Assembly: GCF_015056685.1 (NCBI RefSeq)
Contig: NZ_SVFW01000010.1
Span: 1-64,000 of the forward strand
DNA: 64,000 nucleotides
Origin: Butyrivibrio sp.
GTDB lineage: Bacteria > Bacillota > Clostridia > Lachnospirales > Lachnospiraceae
Direction: 5' to 3'
Position 1 is the first letter of the stretch; the number at the start of each line of letters is the position of its first letter. A program made the translations under genes and the position numbers. Below the pieces are notes generated by a model. The model made no database searches and was not told the DNA's origin. It was given only the letters and a program-made list of their open reading frames with translations. Positions 18,440 to 27,405 of the stretch are shown here, one piece after another.

Positions 18440-18709
18440 ATGGCGATAAATAGAAATGATGTTATTAAATTAAAAAAGGATCTCAATGTTACAGACCTTT
18501 CAGGAGAAAAGGTCATGATCGATTTTGATTCCGGCAAATACTTCATGATAAAGGGTTCCGGAAATGATATATGGGATCTGATTCAGAAAGAGATAACGGT
18601 GGATGAGATCATAAAAAAGCTTTTGGCAGAGTACGATGTGTCAGAGGATGAATGTGAAAAGGCAGTTCTTGAGTTTTTGGGGAGATTAAAAGAACTGGAT
18701 TTTATTTGA
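18440..18709 (+). CDS. PqqD-like RiPP recognition element (lasso B1 type)
   Basis: An 89-residue PqqD-family protein: beta-rich start, VMIDFDSGKYFMIKGSGNDIWDLI (residues ~25-48) and a helical C-terminus with SEDECEKAVLEFLGRL. This is the fold that binds leader peptides in lasso peptide systems (B1) and other RiPPs. It sits between the priming transferase and the Wzz/BY-kinase, about 12 kb from the lasso cyclase, and is the only such protein in the window, so it probably presents both precursors to the peptidase and cyclases. Ribosome site AAGGGGAA. A polysaccharide-only role cannot be excluded. Confidence 0.8.
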   Translation: MAINRNDVIKLKKDLNVTDLSGEKVMIDFDSGKYFMIKGSGNDIWDLIQKEITVDEIIKKLLAEYDVSEDECEKAVLEFLGRLKELDFI

Positions 18710-18764
18710 CTCGGTATAGAAAAAGTATTGATGGATTTTATTATTGCTAGTTGGGAGAAGTTAG

Positions 18765-20189
18765 ATGTTTAAGATAATCATTAACAATTTACATTTAGAG
18801 AAGATACTTTGGATCATTAAGACAAAACTGAAATATATGATCCTTATAGGACTGATTTGTGGAATATTAGCTGGTGGGTTTACCTATGTAACAAGGCAGA
18901 ACACCTATGCTTCAGAAATTTCTTTATACGTTTACAGCAATCCGGATTATATAAATGATAGTGGTATAAATTTGTCGACTGGTGAGATTGGAGCGGCTAG
19001 TAGCCTTCTGTCTTCATATCTTCATATCTTGAAGAGTCAAAGCTTTTTGGAATCTGTTATAGAGGCTGCAGAGCTGAAAGAACAAGAATACACGCCCAAT
19101 GGACTAAAGAAACAAATTTCTGCATATGCTGTTCAGGGAACCGCTGTGTTCAATGTAGTTGTATATGACAGTAACCCTTATAATGCAATGTTGATAGCCA
19201 ATACAATAGGGAAGCTTGCTCCTGAAAAAATTATCAGCATTGTTAAGTCAGGTGGCATAGAGGTTCTTGACGAAGCAACTTTTCCTACAACACCTTATCA
19301 GACAACAAGCGTCACAATGGTGACCCTTGCAGGAATAGTTGTTGGAGGAGGTTTATCAGCAATATGGTTCTTACTTATGGGCCTTTTGGATTCGAGGATA
19401 AGAAGGGTCTATGAGGTAGATGATAAGTTTACGATTCCGATTCTAGGAAAAGTTCCCCTGTTAGATTCAGAAAATATCGTTGTTAGTGGTGAAAGTCCAT
19501 TTGTTTTGAAGGAAGCCTATAACGAGATCAGAGCGAATATGCTTTTTCTCGGGAAGGGGGAGAAGTGTCCTGTTTTTACTATTACTGGTGCTGATTATGA
19601 TGAGGGCAAGACGGCTAACAGTATAAATATTGCGAAGCTGTTTGGTGCAATGGGCAAAAAGGTACTTCTTATCGATGCGGATCTTAGAAATGGTGATATA
19701 AGAGAAAGACTAAATTTACCGGAAGGAACAGGGCTGAGTGAGTATCTTGCCTCTATAGCAGATTTGAATATTCATAAGGATATGAATGATAGACTTGATG
19801 TCATTACTGCAGGAGCAATGCCTCCTAATCCAACGGATCTTCTTATAAGTGACAGGTGGAATGATCTTATTAAAGACTGTAAGGAAAAATATGACATGAT
19901 AATTATTGATACTCCTTCAGCAGGAATTGTTGCTGATGCAGTTGAACTTGCCGGGGTATCAACCGCATATATTTTGGTAGTAAGAGAGTTTTTGACAAGG
20001 CTTGAAAGAGCGGAAATGGTTGTCAGGAATTTAGAGGCAGTAAATGCCAATATTTGTGGGATTATCTATAATGGGATTTCAATGAAATCAGAGGATTACA
20101 ATCATAAAGCATTTGCTGATGGTGGGGATTATGGTAAGCGTAATAGTTCCGGTGTACAACACCGAAAATTATTTAAGAAGAAGTCTTGA
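18765..20189 (+). CDS. Wzz/CpsC-CpsD fusion: chain-length regulator with BY-kinase domain
   Basis: Residues 1-200 are a Wzz domain with helices near 25-45 and 185-208 and an extracytoplasmic part between. Residues ~245-455 are a BY-kinase-type ATPase with Walker A GADYDEGKTANS, Walker A' LLIDADLRNGD and Walker B IIIDTPSA. It controls polymer length and export (family knowledge). The C-terminal tail lacks the usual cluster of tyrosines; only a few Tyr are present. The last 59 bases overlap the next gene in another frame, an unusually long overlap that could mean the tail was reshaped by a frameshift. Confidence 0.88.
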   Translation: MFKIIINNLHLEKILWIIKTKLKYMILIGLICGILAGGFTYVTRQNTYASEISLYVYSNPDYINDSGINLSTGEIGAASSLLSSYLHILKSQSFLESVIEAAELKEQEYTPNGLKKQISAYAVQGTAVFNVVVYDSNPYNAMLIANTIGKLAPEKIISIVKSGGIEVLDEATFPTTPYQTTSVTMVTLAGIVVGGGLSAIWFLLMGLLDSRIRRVYEVDDKFTIPILGKVPLLDSENIVVSGESPFVLKEAYNEIRANMLFLGKGEKCPVFTITGADYDEGKTANSINIAKLFGAMGKKVLLIDADLRNGDIRERLNLPEGTGLSEYLASIADLNIHKDMNDRLDVITAGAMPPNPTDLLISDRWNDLIKDCKEKYDMIIIDTPSAGIVADAVELAGVSTAYILVVREFLTRLERAEMVVRNLEAVNANICGIIYNGISMKSEDYNHKAFADGGDYGKRNSSGVQHRKLFKKKS

Positions 20190-21129
20190 TGCACTGGTGG
20201 GGCAGACAATAGATCATTCATTGTTGGAAATAGTAATAGTTAATGATGGATCAACAGACAGTTCACCTGACATCATAAATGAATATAAAGAAAAATATCC
20301 TGATATTATAAAGGCTTTTTCTAAAGAAAACGGTGGGCAGGCAACTGCAAGAAATCTTGGCATAGAAATGGCCAGAGGTGAGTACATTGGCTTTGCAGAT
20401 TCAGATGATTATGTGGATGTAACCATGTTTGAAAAAATGTACATGGCAGCCGTCGCAAATAATGCCGATCTTGTAGAGTGCCATTATCACAGCATGTTAG
20501 AACTTGAGAAGTATGACAAAAACGGATTTCCAAAGTACAAGGAAATAGGTACTAATGGACATATTTCCAATCACGAAAATGTCAGAGAATTGTTTTTGAA
20601 TCCACAGGTTTCACCTTGGAACAAGCTATACAAAAGAGAAGTTTTGATAGATGGTGCTGTGAGATTTCCGGAAGGAATGATATATGAAGATACCTCTTTT
20701 TATGTCAAAGCTTTACTGTTTATTAAAAAACATGTTTACGTTGATGAAAAACTTGTTTACTACTGCATCAGGAAAAATTCTACAATGACTGGAAATGCCG
20801 GAAGCAGAGTGGCAGATATTTTTAAAGTCCTTGATGATATTTTGGTATTTTACAGAAAAAAGGGATTGTATGAAGAGTATAAAAAAGAACTTGAGTATTT
20901 CTGTGTGAAGATAGCGTTTTGCAGTAACTTGAGCAGAGTTGGAAGAGTAGAAAACGGAATAATGAGAAGAGAATTATATGATAAGACTTTTTCTTTTATT
21001 CAGAAATCTTTTCCGTTTTATAAAAGAAATGACTATTTTAATGGAAAAATAGGATTTTATGTAAAGTCTGTAAATAGGGCAAATTGCGGAGCATATGCAA
21101 AAATTCTGTCTAAGGTAATGGTTGGATGA
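20131..21129 (+). CDS. GT2 family glycosyltransferase
   Basis: GT-A inverting glycosyltransferase: VSVIVPVYNTENYLRRSLDAL at the N-terminus, VNDGSTDSSPDII, and the metal-binding ADSDDY near residue 90. The start at 20131 follows GGTGGGG and gives the family N-terminus; two earlier in-frame ATGs add nothing conserved. It begins 59 bases inside the kinase gene. Adds one sugar to the lipid-linked repeat in the cytoplasm; specificity unknown. Confidence 0.9.
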   Translation: MVSVIVPVYNTENYLRRSLDALVGQTIDHSLLEIVIVNDGSTDSSPDIINEYKEKYPDIIKAFSKENGGQATARNLGIEMARGEYIGFADSDDYVDVTMFEKMYMAAVANNADLVECHYHSMLELEKYDKNGFPKYKEIGTNGHISNHENVRELFLNPQVSPWNKLYKREVLIDGAVRFPEGMIYEDTSFYVKALLFIKKHVYVDEKLVYYCIRKNSTMTGNAGSRVADIFKVLDDILVFYRKKGLYEEYKKELEYFCVKIAFCSNLSRVGRVENGIMRRELYDKTFSFIQKSFPFYKRNDYFNGKIGFYVKSVNRANCGAYAKILSKVMVG

Positions 21130-22079
21130 TAAAAAAGATATCTGTAGCGATGGCTACATATAATGGAGCAAAATTTATAGAAGAACAGCTTGATTCAATA
21201 TTGAATCAGACATTACCTGTAGATGAGATTGTGATCTGCGATGACATTTCAAGCGATAATACAGCAGAGGTCATTACAAAGTACATATCTGATAAAAAAC
21301 TTCAAAATAAAATTCACTTTACGGTAAATGATAAAAACCTTGGATATGCTTCGAATTTTGTTAAGGCTCTTCGTAAAACCACTGGCGATTACATATTCTT
21401 TTGTGATCAGGATGATATCTGGATTTCTGACAGAGTAGAGAAGATGGTAAAAGTTCTTGAAAATAATACTGAGATATGTCTGTTAGGATCTGAATTTGAA
21501 CCCTTTAAATGCGATAAAGATGCACCGGATCCTCACAAATGGGAACTTAAGAAGTTTAGAAATGATGATTCAATTGAAAAGCTTTTGTTTAATTCTGAAA
21601 ACATATTTATAGGGTGTCAGGGGTGCACAATGGTTATGACCAGAGATTTTATAAATCGGGTTATTGTTTTTTGGTATGAAGGGTGGGCTCATGATGAATT
21701 TGTCTGGAAGATGGCTTTGTCTGAAGAATCGTTATATTTTTACCATAGAAAAACTATAAGGAGAAGACTACACTCAAATAATGTCACACTTCATAAAGAA
21801 CATGATAAGGGAAAACGGCTTAAGTATTTGAGTGATTTAGAGAAAAGTCACAAGCAGACAATTGTTTTTATTGATCATCTGTATAGGAAGAACAAGATAT
21901 CTCAGCAGGAATATGAGAGAAAAACGACCTTGCTGAATAAACATATAAGGGCGACTCAAATGAGAGAGGATCTTATTGGCAGAAAGAAAATTTTTAACTC
22001 CATAAAGCTTTTGGGCTTTTTGGATTGTTATCACAAAAAACGTGCAGTACCTGTGGAACTTCTTATGGTACTGAAATAG
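21126..22079 (+). CDS. GT2 family glycosyltransferase, rhamnosyltransferase-like
   Basis: GT-A enzyme beginning ISVAMATYNGAKFIEEQLDSI, with CDDISSDNTAEVI and the DXD-type motif CDQDDIW (~96-102), an arrangement typical of rhamnosyltransferase-like GT2 proteins. It overlaps the upstream gene by 4 bases (ATGA). The C-terminal ~80 residues are basic and helical. Sugar specificity is a family-level guess. Confidence 0.88.
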   Translation: MIKKISVAMATYNGAKFIEEQLDSILNQTLPVDEIVICDDISSDNTAEVITKYISDKKLQNKIHFTVNDKNLGYASNFVKALRKTTGDYIFFCDQDDIWISDRVEKMVKVLENNTEICLLGSEFEPFKCDKDAPDPHKWELKKFRNDDSIEKLLFNSENIFIGCQGCTMVMTRDFINRVIVFWYEGWAHDEFVWKMALSEESLYFYHRKTIRRRLHSNNVTLHKEHDKGKRLKYLSDLEKSHKQTIVFIDHLYRKNKISQQEYERKTTLLNKHIRATQMREDLIGRKKIFNSIKLLGFLDCYHKKRAVPVELLMVLK

Positions 22080-22094
22080 GTTTGGAAATTAGGT

Positions 22095-23477
22095 ATGGAA
22101 GTAAGTCTTGGTTTGAAGAAGGGGAAAAGTAAATATATAAAAGAACGAGAAACGAAATTGTTTTACAGGAGTTCTGTGCTCTTTATCTTTGCACTCTATG
22201 TATTGCCACCATATTTTGGCATTCGATTACCGGGCTTTGATATGACTGCTTTGAGATTTATGACATTGGTTATACTTTTGCTTATCTTTGCAGATCATAA
22301 GAGGGCTAATGATTTTCTTGAGCTTATAAAAGAGGAGAAGATAACTCCGTTCTTGTTATTTTACATTTTTGTTTTAGGATACACGATGGTATTCAGGGCA
22401 GATTTTAATTGCTTTTTCAATCCCTTTATAGAAATTTTGCAGTTATATTTATTGATCTATGTCATTAGAGAAAGCGTCGGTGTTAATAAAACAGTAAAAA
22501 TGTTGATTGCTTATCTCTACCTTTTTGTTGTTTTGGGCATTGTTGAAGCAGTGACTCAATTTTCACCTTTTTTGTTGCTTCAGACAATACATAGGGGAAC
22601 ACTATATTCAGGTTCATTTGTTAGAAACGGAAGCTACAGAATAATGAGTAATGCTGGGCATTCACTGGGATATGGACTGTTTTTGGTAACGGCTATGCCC
22701 TTTGCAGGAATAGACCTGGAGGCAAATGAATACAATATTTTTAAGAGACCATTATTGCTGATAGGAACAATAATCAATATTTTTTTGACAGGATCAAGGT
22801 CAAGCCTTGGAATAATGGTGCTTGAATTTGCATTGATGTTTATATTCACTGAGAAAAAATACATTAAGATGAATATTGTTTCCCTGGTTGTATTTTCTTC
22901 TTTGTTCATGGCTGTTGTGTTTGCTACTCAGTCTACTTCATTTGGAAAATACATAATGCTTCAGATTACATTGCTCATTGATACTCTTTTCGATACTACT
23001 TTTTCCATAAAGTATGGCGCTGATCTGACTAATATGAAAGGCAGTTCTAACTACAGACGTCACATATGGAGGATTTTCTTTTTGAAGTGGCTTAATCCTA
23101 TTCTGGGCCAGGGAAAAAAGAGGGGATTCATGTCAGTTCTTGACGACGGCAGCGTTATCAGATCAATAGATAATTTTTATGTATATCATTATGTTATGTA
23201 TGCTTATCCGGGGTTGATTTCCTATTGCTTATTCTTGATTTCAATGGGATTAAGAATGATCATTGAATTTTTTAGAAGTAAATCTGCACTAGTGAAAATG
23301 GTGCTGATAGGAACTATTGGCTACTATATTCATTTATCAGTAGTAGATGCTTTGATGACGTTGAAGTATCAATATGTTCTTTTCGCCATTTTTATATGTC
23401 TTGATTTGCCTAAAAATGAAAAAAATCTCACAAGTTCTTATTTTGGAAAGAAAAAGTCTGTTTATATAAAGGAATGA
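22095..23477 (+). CDS. Wzy-like O-antigen/exopolysaccharide polymerase
   Basis: Polytopic protein (about eleven to twelve helices) with the layout of the O-antigen ligase/polymerase family: hydrophobic start near residue 25, and a long extracytoplasmic loop carrying SSNYRRHIWRIFFLKWLNPILGQG in shortened form around residues 315-340. It would polymerise repeat units on the outer membrane face. Context with Wzx, Wzz and a priming transferase supports a Wzy role over a ligase role. Sequence conservation in this family is low, so the assignment rests on topology and position. Confidence 0.82.
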   Translation: MEVSLGLKKGKSKYIKERETKLFYRSSVLFIFALYVLPPYFGIRLPGFDMTALRFMTLVILLLIFADHKRANDFLELIKEEKITPFLLFYIFVLGYTMVFRADFNCFFNPFIEILQLYLLIYVIRESVGVNKTVKMLIAYLYLFVVLGIVEAVTQFSPFLLLQTIHRGTLYSGSFVRNGSYRIMSNAGHSLGYGLFLVTAMPFAGIDLEANEYNIFKRPLLLIGTIINIFLTGSRSSLGIMVLEFALMFIFTEKKYIKMNIVSLVVFSSLFMAVVFATQSTSFGKYIMLQITLLIDTLFDTTFSIKYGADLTNMKGSSNYRRHIWRIFFLKWLNPILGQGKKRGFMSVLDDGSVIRSIDNFYVYHYVMYAYPGLISYCLFLISMGLRMIIEFFRSKSALVKMVLIGTIGYYIHLSVVDALMTLKYQYVLFAIFICLDLPKNEKNLTSSYFGKKKSVYIKE

Positions 23478-23500
23478 TATAGGGGTTTGGAGCTAAAGAT

Positions 23501-24097
23501 ATGCGGATGGAATTATACAGCATATTATTGTTATTTGCAGGGCAGTTAGATGGAATAAAGCTGTCAGATATATTAGTAAGTGTGTTTTTGGCTTTGCTTA
23601 TAACTTTCGTGTACGAAATTACATGTATGGTAAAAAGAAAGCAAAGATCTGTTTTGTATTTAATTTTGCTTTTTCTATCGATTCTATATTTTGAGATTAC
23701 AATACTGATCACTATTATACGCAGGGAACCAGGGACTTCCTACCATTCAGGTAAAATTGTTCCGTATTTTCAGTGGGGAGTTATTAATGGAGATGTTTAT
23801 GGACAAAGACAATTTTTCTATAACCTTCTCAATGTGTTTTTGTTTATTCCCATAGGCTTTATGCTAAAAGGATTAGAGCAGAAGGCCAGTGGTTTAAAAG
23901 ATGATGCTATGACTGCACTAACAGGTTTTTTAATTAGTTTTTGCATAGAGTTGTTGCAGATCATCACCAAAAGAGGGACTTTTGAAATAACAGATATACT
24001 CACAAATTTCATTGGTACCTGCTTGGGAATAATTATTTATGAATTATTAAAGAGGTTATTTAGGCATGAAAGAAGTAAAAAACAAAATATCAACTAA
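23501..24097 (+). CDS. VanZ-like membrane protein
   Basis: Small protein of about five helices with VanZ-family features: FFYNLLNVFLFIPIGFML (~106-123), CIELLQIITKRGTFEITDILTN (~148-169) and TNFIGTCLGIIIY. VanZ proteins occur in glycopeptide resistance and cell-envelope loci; the biochemical role is not established. Followed by the CotH-like gene with a 32-base overlap. Confidence 0.85.
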   Translation: MRMELYSILLLFAGQLDGIKLSDILVSVFLALLITFVYEITCMVKRKQRSVLYLILLFLSILYFEITILITIIRREPGTSYHSGKIVPYFQWGVINGDVYGQRQFFYNLLNVFLFIPIGFMLKGLEQKASGLKDDAMTALTGFLISFCIELLQIITKRGTFEITDILTNFIGTCLGIIIYELLKRLFRHERSKKQNIN

Positions 24098-26204
24098 AGA
24101 CAAAATAATAATCGGTCTTACGATTGCTGCGCTTATCTTACTACTTTTGCTGATTTTTCTGGCAAGAAAAAATGACAGGATTATAACTGAAACACTTGTT
24201 GAAAGTGAAAAAATGGTAAAAGAAGATATTGCATCTACTGAAGATGGGGTAATGCAAAGTGCACTTATCCTCACAGAGGTAAATGGAGATAAGTGGATTG
24301 AAATATATAATAATTCAAATGCAGATTACGATATTTCAGGCTATTCAGTTTATCTCTCAGGAGAAAAAATAGCTGAAATTGAGGATGGATCAAAAGCTTT
24401 AAAAAACGATTTCTATGTTTTAGAACTAAATGCTAATCCTGGAAAAAACGACGGAGCTTTTCTGAGTTTAAGGAATAGGAAAGGCGAAGATGTTTTATCA
24501 TCGAGTATTCCTAAATTAAATGCAGGACAAAGTTATGGCAGAAGGACAAAAGATTCAAATGAGTTAGGATACGTGACTAGCTCAAAAGGAAAAGAAAATG
24601 AGAACCCTGATGATTTTGTAATGGTAAATTATGGAGGAATAGGCATTTCTTCACCCGGTGGATTCTATAATACTGAGTTTGATCTGACCCTTGAAGCCTC
24701 AGATGGTGAAAAAATATATTATACTCTTGATGGTACGGAACCCACTGTTGAAAGTACACTATATGAAGAGCCAATAAGGATAAAAAGTCTTTCTGGCGGA
24801 AAGTACGTATATGCCACAATGGCAGTAGAAGGTGCAGATGGCGTTTATCTTCCCGGCTCAATTGATAAGGGAATGATATTAAGGGCTATTAAGGTTGATG
24901 CATCAGGCAATATAACAGGTTCAACTACTCAGTCATATTATGTCGGATTACTTAGGAAAAGCGAATATGCAAATTTACCAGTTTTATCAATTGTTGCTGA
25001 GCCACATGATTTATTTGATTATTTTGATGGCATGTATATTGGTGGAAGAGCCAGAGAGGACGGTGTTACTCAGGGAAACAACTGGAATGGTAATTTCAGA
25101 TTGGGATGGACCAGAAATGCTAAAATAGAATATTTTGAACCCGGAAGAGGTAAAAGTCTGGAATCAGATGTCGTTATTAATATTTTTGGAGATGATTATA
25201 AATCATATAGACAGAAGGGATTCAAGATCAAGATTTCAGAAGAAGAATACAATGGTAAATTTGCGGGTTCATCGATTTTGGATAGCATAGATGCAAGAAA
25301 TTATTTGACTTTAAGCACTCATTATAATGACAGTGATATGAAAATCAGAGATTATGTCATTAATTCTCTTATTGAAGATTCTAAAGTTACAAATGGCAAT
25401 TTTACGCCATGCATTGTTTTTATTGATGGTGAATTCTGGGGATTGTATTCTTTTGTCAATAGTTGGGATGAAAAGTATATAAGGAATAAATATGAAATTA
25501 ATGGCGGGTTAGATATTTATAACGCAAATGACTATTCACCGGTCTTCGAGGATTTATATGAATTTGTTGTACTTAATGATATGAGTGACAGAGAAAACTA
25601 TAGTACTTTTAAAAGCATGTGCGATATTGACAGCTACCTTCAATACATGTGTTTCAATATTTACGTTGGTAATTACTTATATAATTCAAAAACCGGTTTG
25701 GCATGGAGAACATCAGAAAAGGGTACAGGAACATATGATGATGGAAGATGGAGATGGGGACTTCCGGGGATGGATCTGACTATGGGAATAAAAGGTGAGA
25801 GTTCTTATAGTATTGATACATTTCTTTTTCCTAATTATGCAAATGATCCATTTCTTAATTCATTGCTTATGAACAAAGAATTCTGCGACAGCCTTGTTAA
25901 AACCATGGATGAGATTTCAACTAACTATTTTAGTGAGGACAGGTATACAGAAGTTATTGATAAGTACTCATCACTTTTGAAAAAACCTGTTATTGCATCA
26001 AGGAACAGATTTTATGGGGGATATAATGATAAAGTCTATTCAGATGGTGTTGATATCATAAAAAAATATCTTGATAACAGATATTATTATATTTCAATTT
26101 ATACCAAGGAAGTTGCTGAAAAAGGTGGGGACATTAACGTGATTCAGGCAGAGAGAGATAGGATTAACGGCGTGGTTCCAGAGCAAGCTGAACAGCAACA
26201 GTAA
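24066..26204 (+). CDS. Membrane-anchored CotH kinase-like protein with lamin-tail and chitobiase-like domains
   Basis: A 712-residue protein with one N-terminal anchor (~16-37), a lamin-tail-like beta domain (ILTEVNGDKWIEIYNNSNADYDISGY, ~66-150), a chitobiase-C-terminal-like domain (YYTLDGTEPTVESTLYEEPI, ~219-238) and a CotH domain (~297-650). CotH features include PVLSIV, RQKGFKIKI and IDGEFWGLYSFVNSWDE. The late segment WRWGLPGMDLTMG (~562) aligns with the WRWxLxDLDWxFG motif but has Gly where the first Asp is usual, so kinase activity is uncertain. Predicted to act outside the cell, perhaps on glycan-linked or surface proteins. Known CotH of Bacillus phosphorylates spore-coat proteins. Confidence 0.85.
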   Translation: MKEVKNKISTKDKIIIGLTIAALILLLLLIFLARKNDRIITETLVESEKMVKEDIASTEDGVMQSALILTEVNGDKWIEIYNNSNADYDISGYSVYLSGEKIAEIEDGSKALKNDFYVLELNANPGKNDGAFLSLRNRKGEDVLSSSIPKLNAGQSYGRRTKDSNELGYVTSSKGKENENPDDFVMVNYGGIGISSPGGFYNTEFDLTLEASDGEKIYYTLDGTEPTVESTLYEEPIRIKSLSGGKYVYATMAVEGADGVYLPGSIDKGMILRAIKVDASGNITGSTTQSYYVGLLRKSEYANLPVLSIVAEPHDLFDYFDGMYIGGRAREDGVTQGNNWNGNFRLGWTRNAKIEYFEPGRGKSLESDVVINIFGDDYKSYRQKGFKIKISEEEYNGKFAGSSILDSIDARNYLTLSTHYNDSDMKIRDYVINSLIEDSKVTNGNFTPCIVFIDGEFWGLYSFVNSWDEKYIRNKYEINGGLDIYNANDYSPVFEDLYEFVVLNDMSDRENYSTFKSMCDIDSYLQYMCFNIYVGNYLYNSKTGLAWRTSEKGTGTYDDGRWRWGLPGMDLTMGIKGESSYSIDTFLFPNYANDPFLNSLLMNKEFCDSLVKTMDEISTNYFSEDRYTEVIDKYSSLLKKPVIASRNRFYGGYNDKVYSDGVDIIKKYLDNRYYYISIYTKEVAEKGGDINVIQAERDRINGVVPEQAEQQQ

Positions 26205-26223
26205 TTAGCACAATGGAGTAGGT

Positions 26224-27405
26224 ATGATTAACACGCAATTAATCATGGTGGATACAAGTAAGCTGATCAGAGCTTGCTTTGAAAAAAAGAGTTTTAATGA
26301 GCTATCAATAGACAAAAAAGAATTATTGAATATAGCTTTGTCAGGAGATATGCAATATCTGCTGCTGTATCCATTATTAAAAAATGAAACGGACATAGAA
26401 TTTGCTGACAAAATAAGAGATATTTTAAAGCACATCACCTTTATTGCATATGCACAGGCTACATGTGCAAAACAGATCACAGAGCTTTTTGAAAAAGAAA
26501 AGTTAAGACACCAGCTTTTAAAGGGGAGTGTTATCAAAAATATATATCCAGCTCCTGAAATGAGACAAATGAGTGATGTGGACATCATTATTTTTGATGA
26601 ATCTCTTGATAGAGCTGCAAAGCTTTTAGAATCAAAAGGGTATGTGAACCGCGGCCTTGAGAAACATCACATGATTTTTACATCTCCTTTTGGGGTATGT
26701 GTGGAGCTTCACTGGTGCCTGTATGATCAAAATGTCGACTATGGGCAGTATCTTTATTTTAAAGATACATTCAGATCACGGCTTGTAGAAAATCTTAGCT
26801 ATACCTATGAATTTGGAGTTGAAGATTTTTATATTTATATGATCGCACATATGGCTAAGCATTTCTTTGAGACAGGCTGTGGAATCCGCAATCTACTGGA
26901 TATATATGTTTATACAAAAAAGTATGATAAGCAAATGGATGAAAGATACCTGACAGGTGAATTGAAAAAATGCGGACTTTATGATTTTGAAAAGAATATG
27001 AAAGTACTGTCATATATATGGATGGAACAAAGAGAATGTCCTACATTTTTTGAAAATCTTTTTGAATATATGGTTCAGTGTGGGATATATGGAGAACGAA
27101 AAAATGGAGTTTGGGGACAGCTTGCAAAAGAAACTGAAGGAAATAAGGCAATTTCTAAAATTCGATACTATTTTCCCTCTATAGATTTTATGAAAGAAAA
27201 ATATCCATGGCTTTCAGATAAGTCATTCCTGCTCCCGATTGCATGGATACTTCGTGGAACTTCAGGCATGTGGAGTAGCCAAAGTGGAGAACATGCCCAG
27301 CTCATAAAAAGGGCAGATAAAAGTGAAATTGAAAAGATGCTTGAAATATATCATAGGATGAATCTGGATTTTAGAAAATACAGTAAGGAAACCAAAAGTG
27401 AATAA
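26224..27405 (+). CDS. Nucleotidyltransferase family protein, possible lasso-tailoring enzyme
   Basis: A 393-residue member of the uncharacterised nucleotidyltransferase family often seen in Firmicute lasso clusters. The Pol-beta-like core shows LLKGSVIKNIYPAPEMRQMSDVDIII, with the metal-binding D-x-D near residues 118-120, then GVCVELHWCLYD. No membrane segment. In paeninodin-type clusters such genes sit beside the peptide kinase; here it is 3.5 kb away from it. Target could be the peptide or a glycan phosphate; the sequence does not decide. Confidence 0.75.
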   Translation: MINTQLIMVDTSKLIRACFEKKSFNELSIDKKELLNIALSGDMQYLLLYPLLKNETDIEFADKIRDILKHITFIAYAQATCAKQITELFEKEKLRHQLLKGSVIKNIYPAPEMRQMSDVDIIIFDESLDRAAKLLESKGYVNRGLEKHHMIFTSPFGVCVELHWCLYDQNVDYGQYLYFKDTFRSRLVENLSYTYEFGVEDFYIYMIAHMAKHFFETGCGIRNLLDIYVYTKKYDKQMDERYLTGELKKCGLYDFEKNMKVLSYIWMEQRECPTFFENLFEYMVQCGIYGERKNGVWGQLAKETEGNKAISKIRYYFPSIDFMKEKYPWLSDKSFLLPIAWILRGTSGMWSSQSGEHAQLIKRADKSEIEKMLEIYHRMNLDFRKYSKETKSE

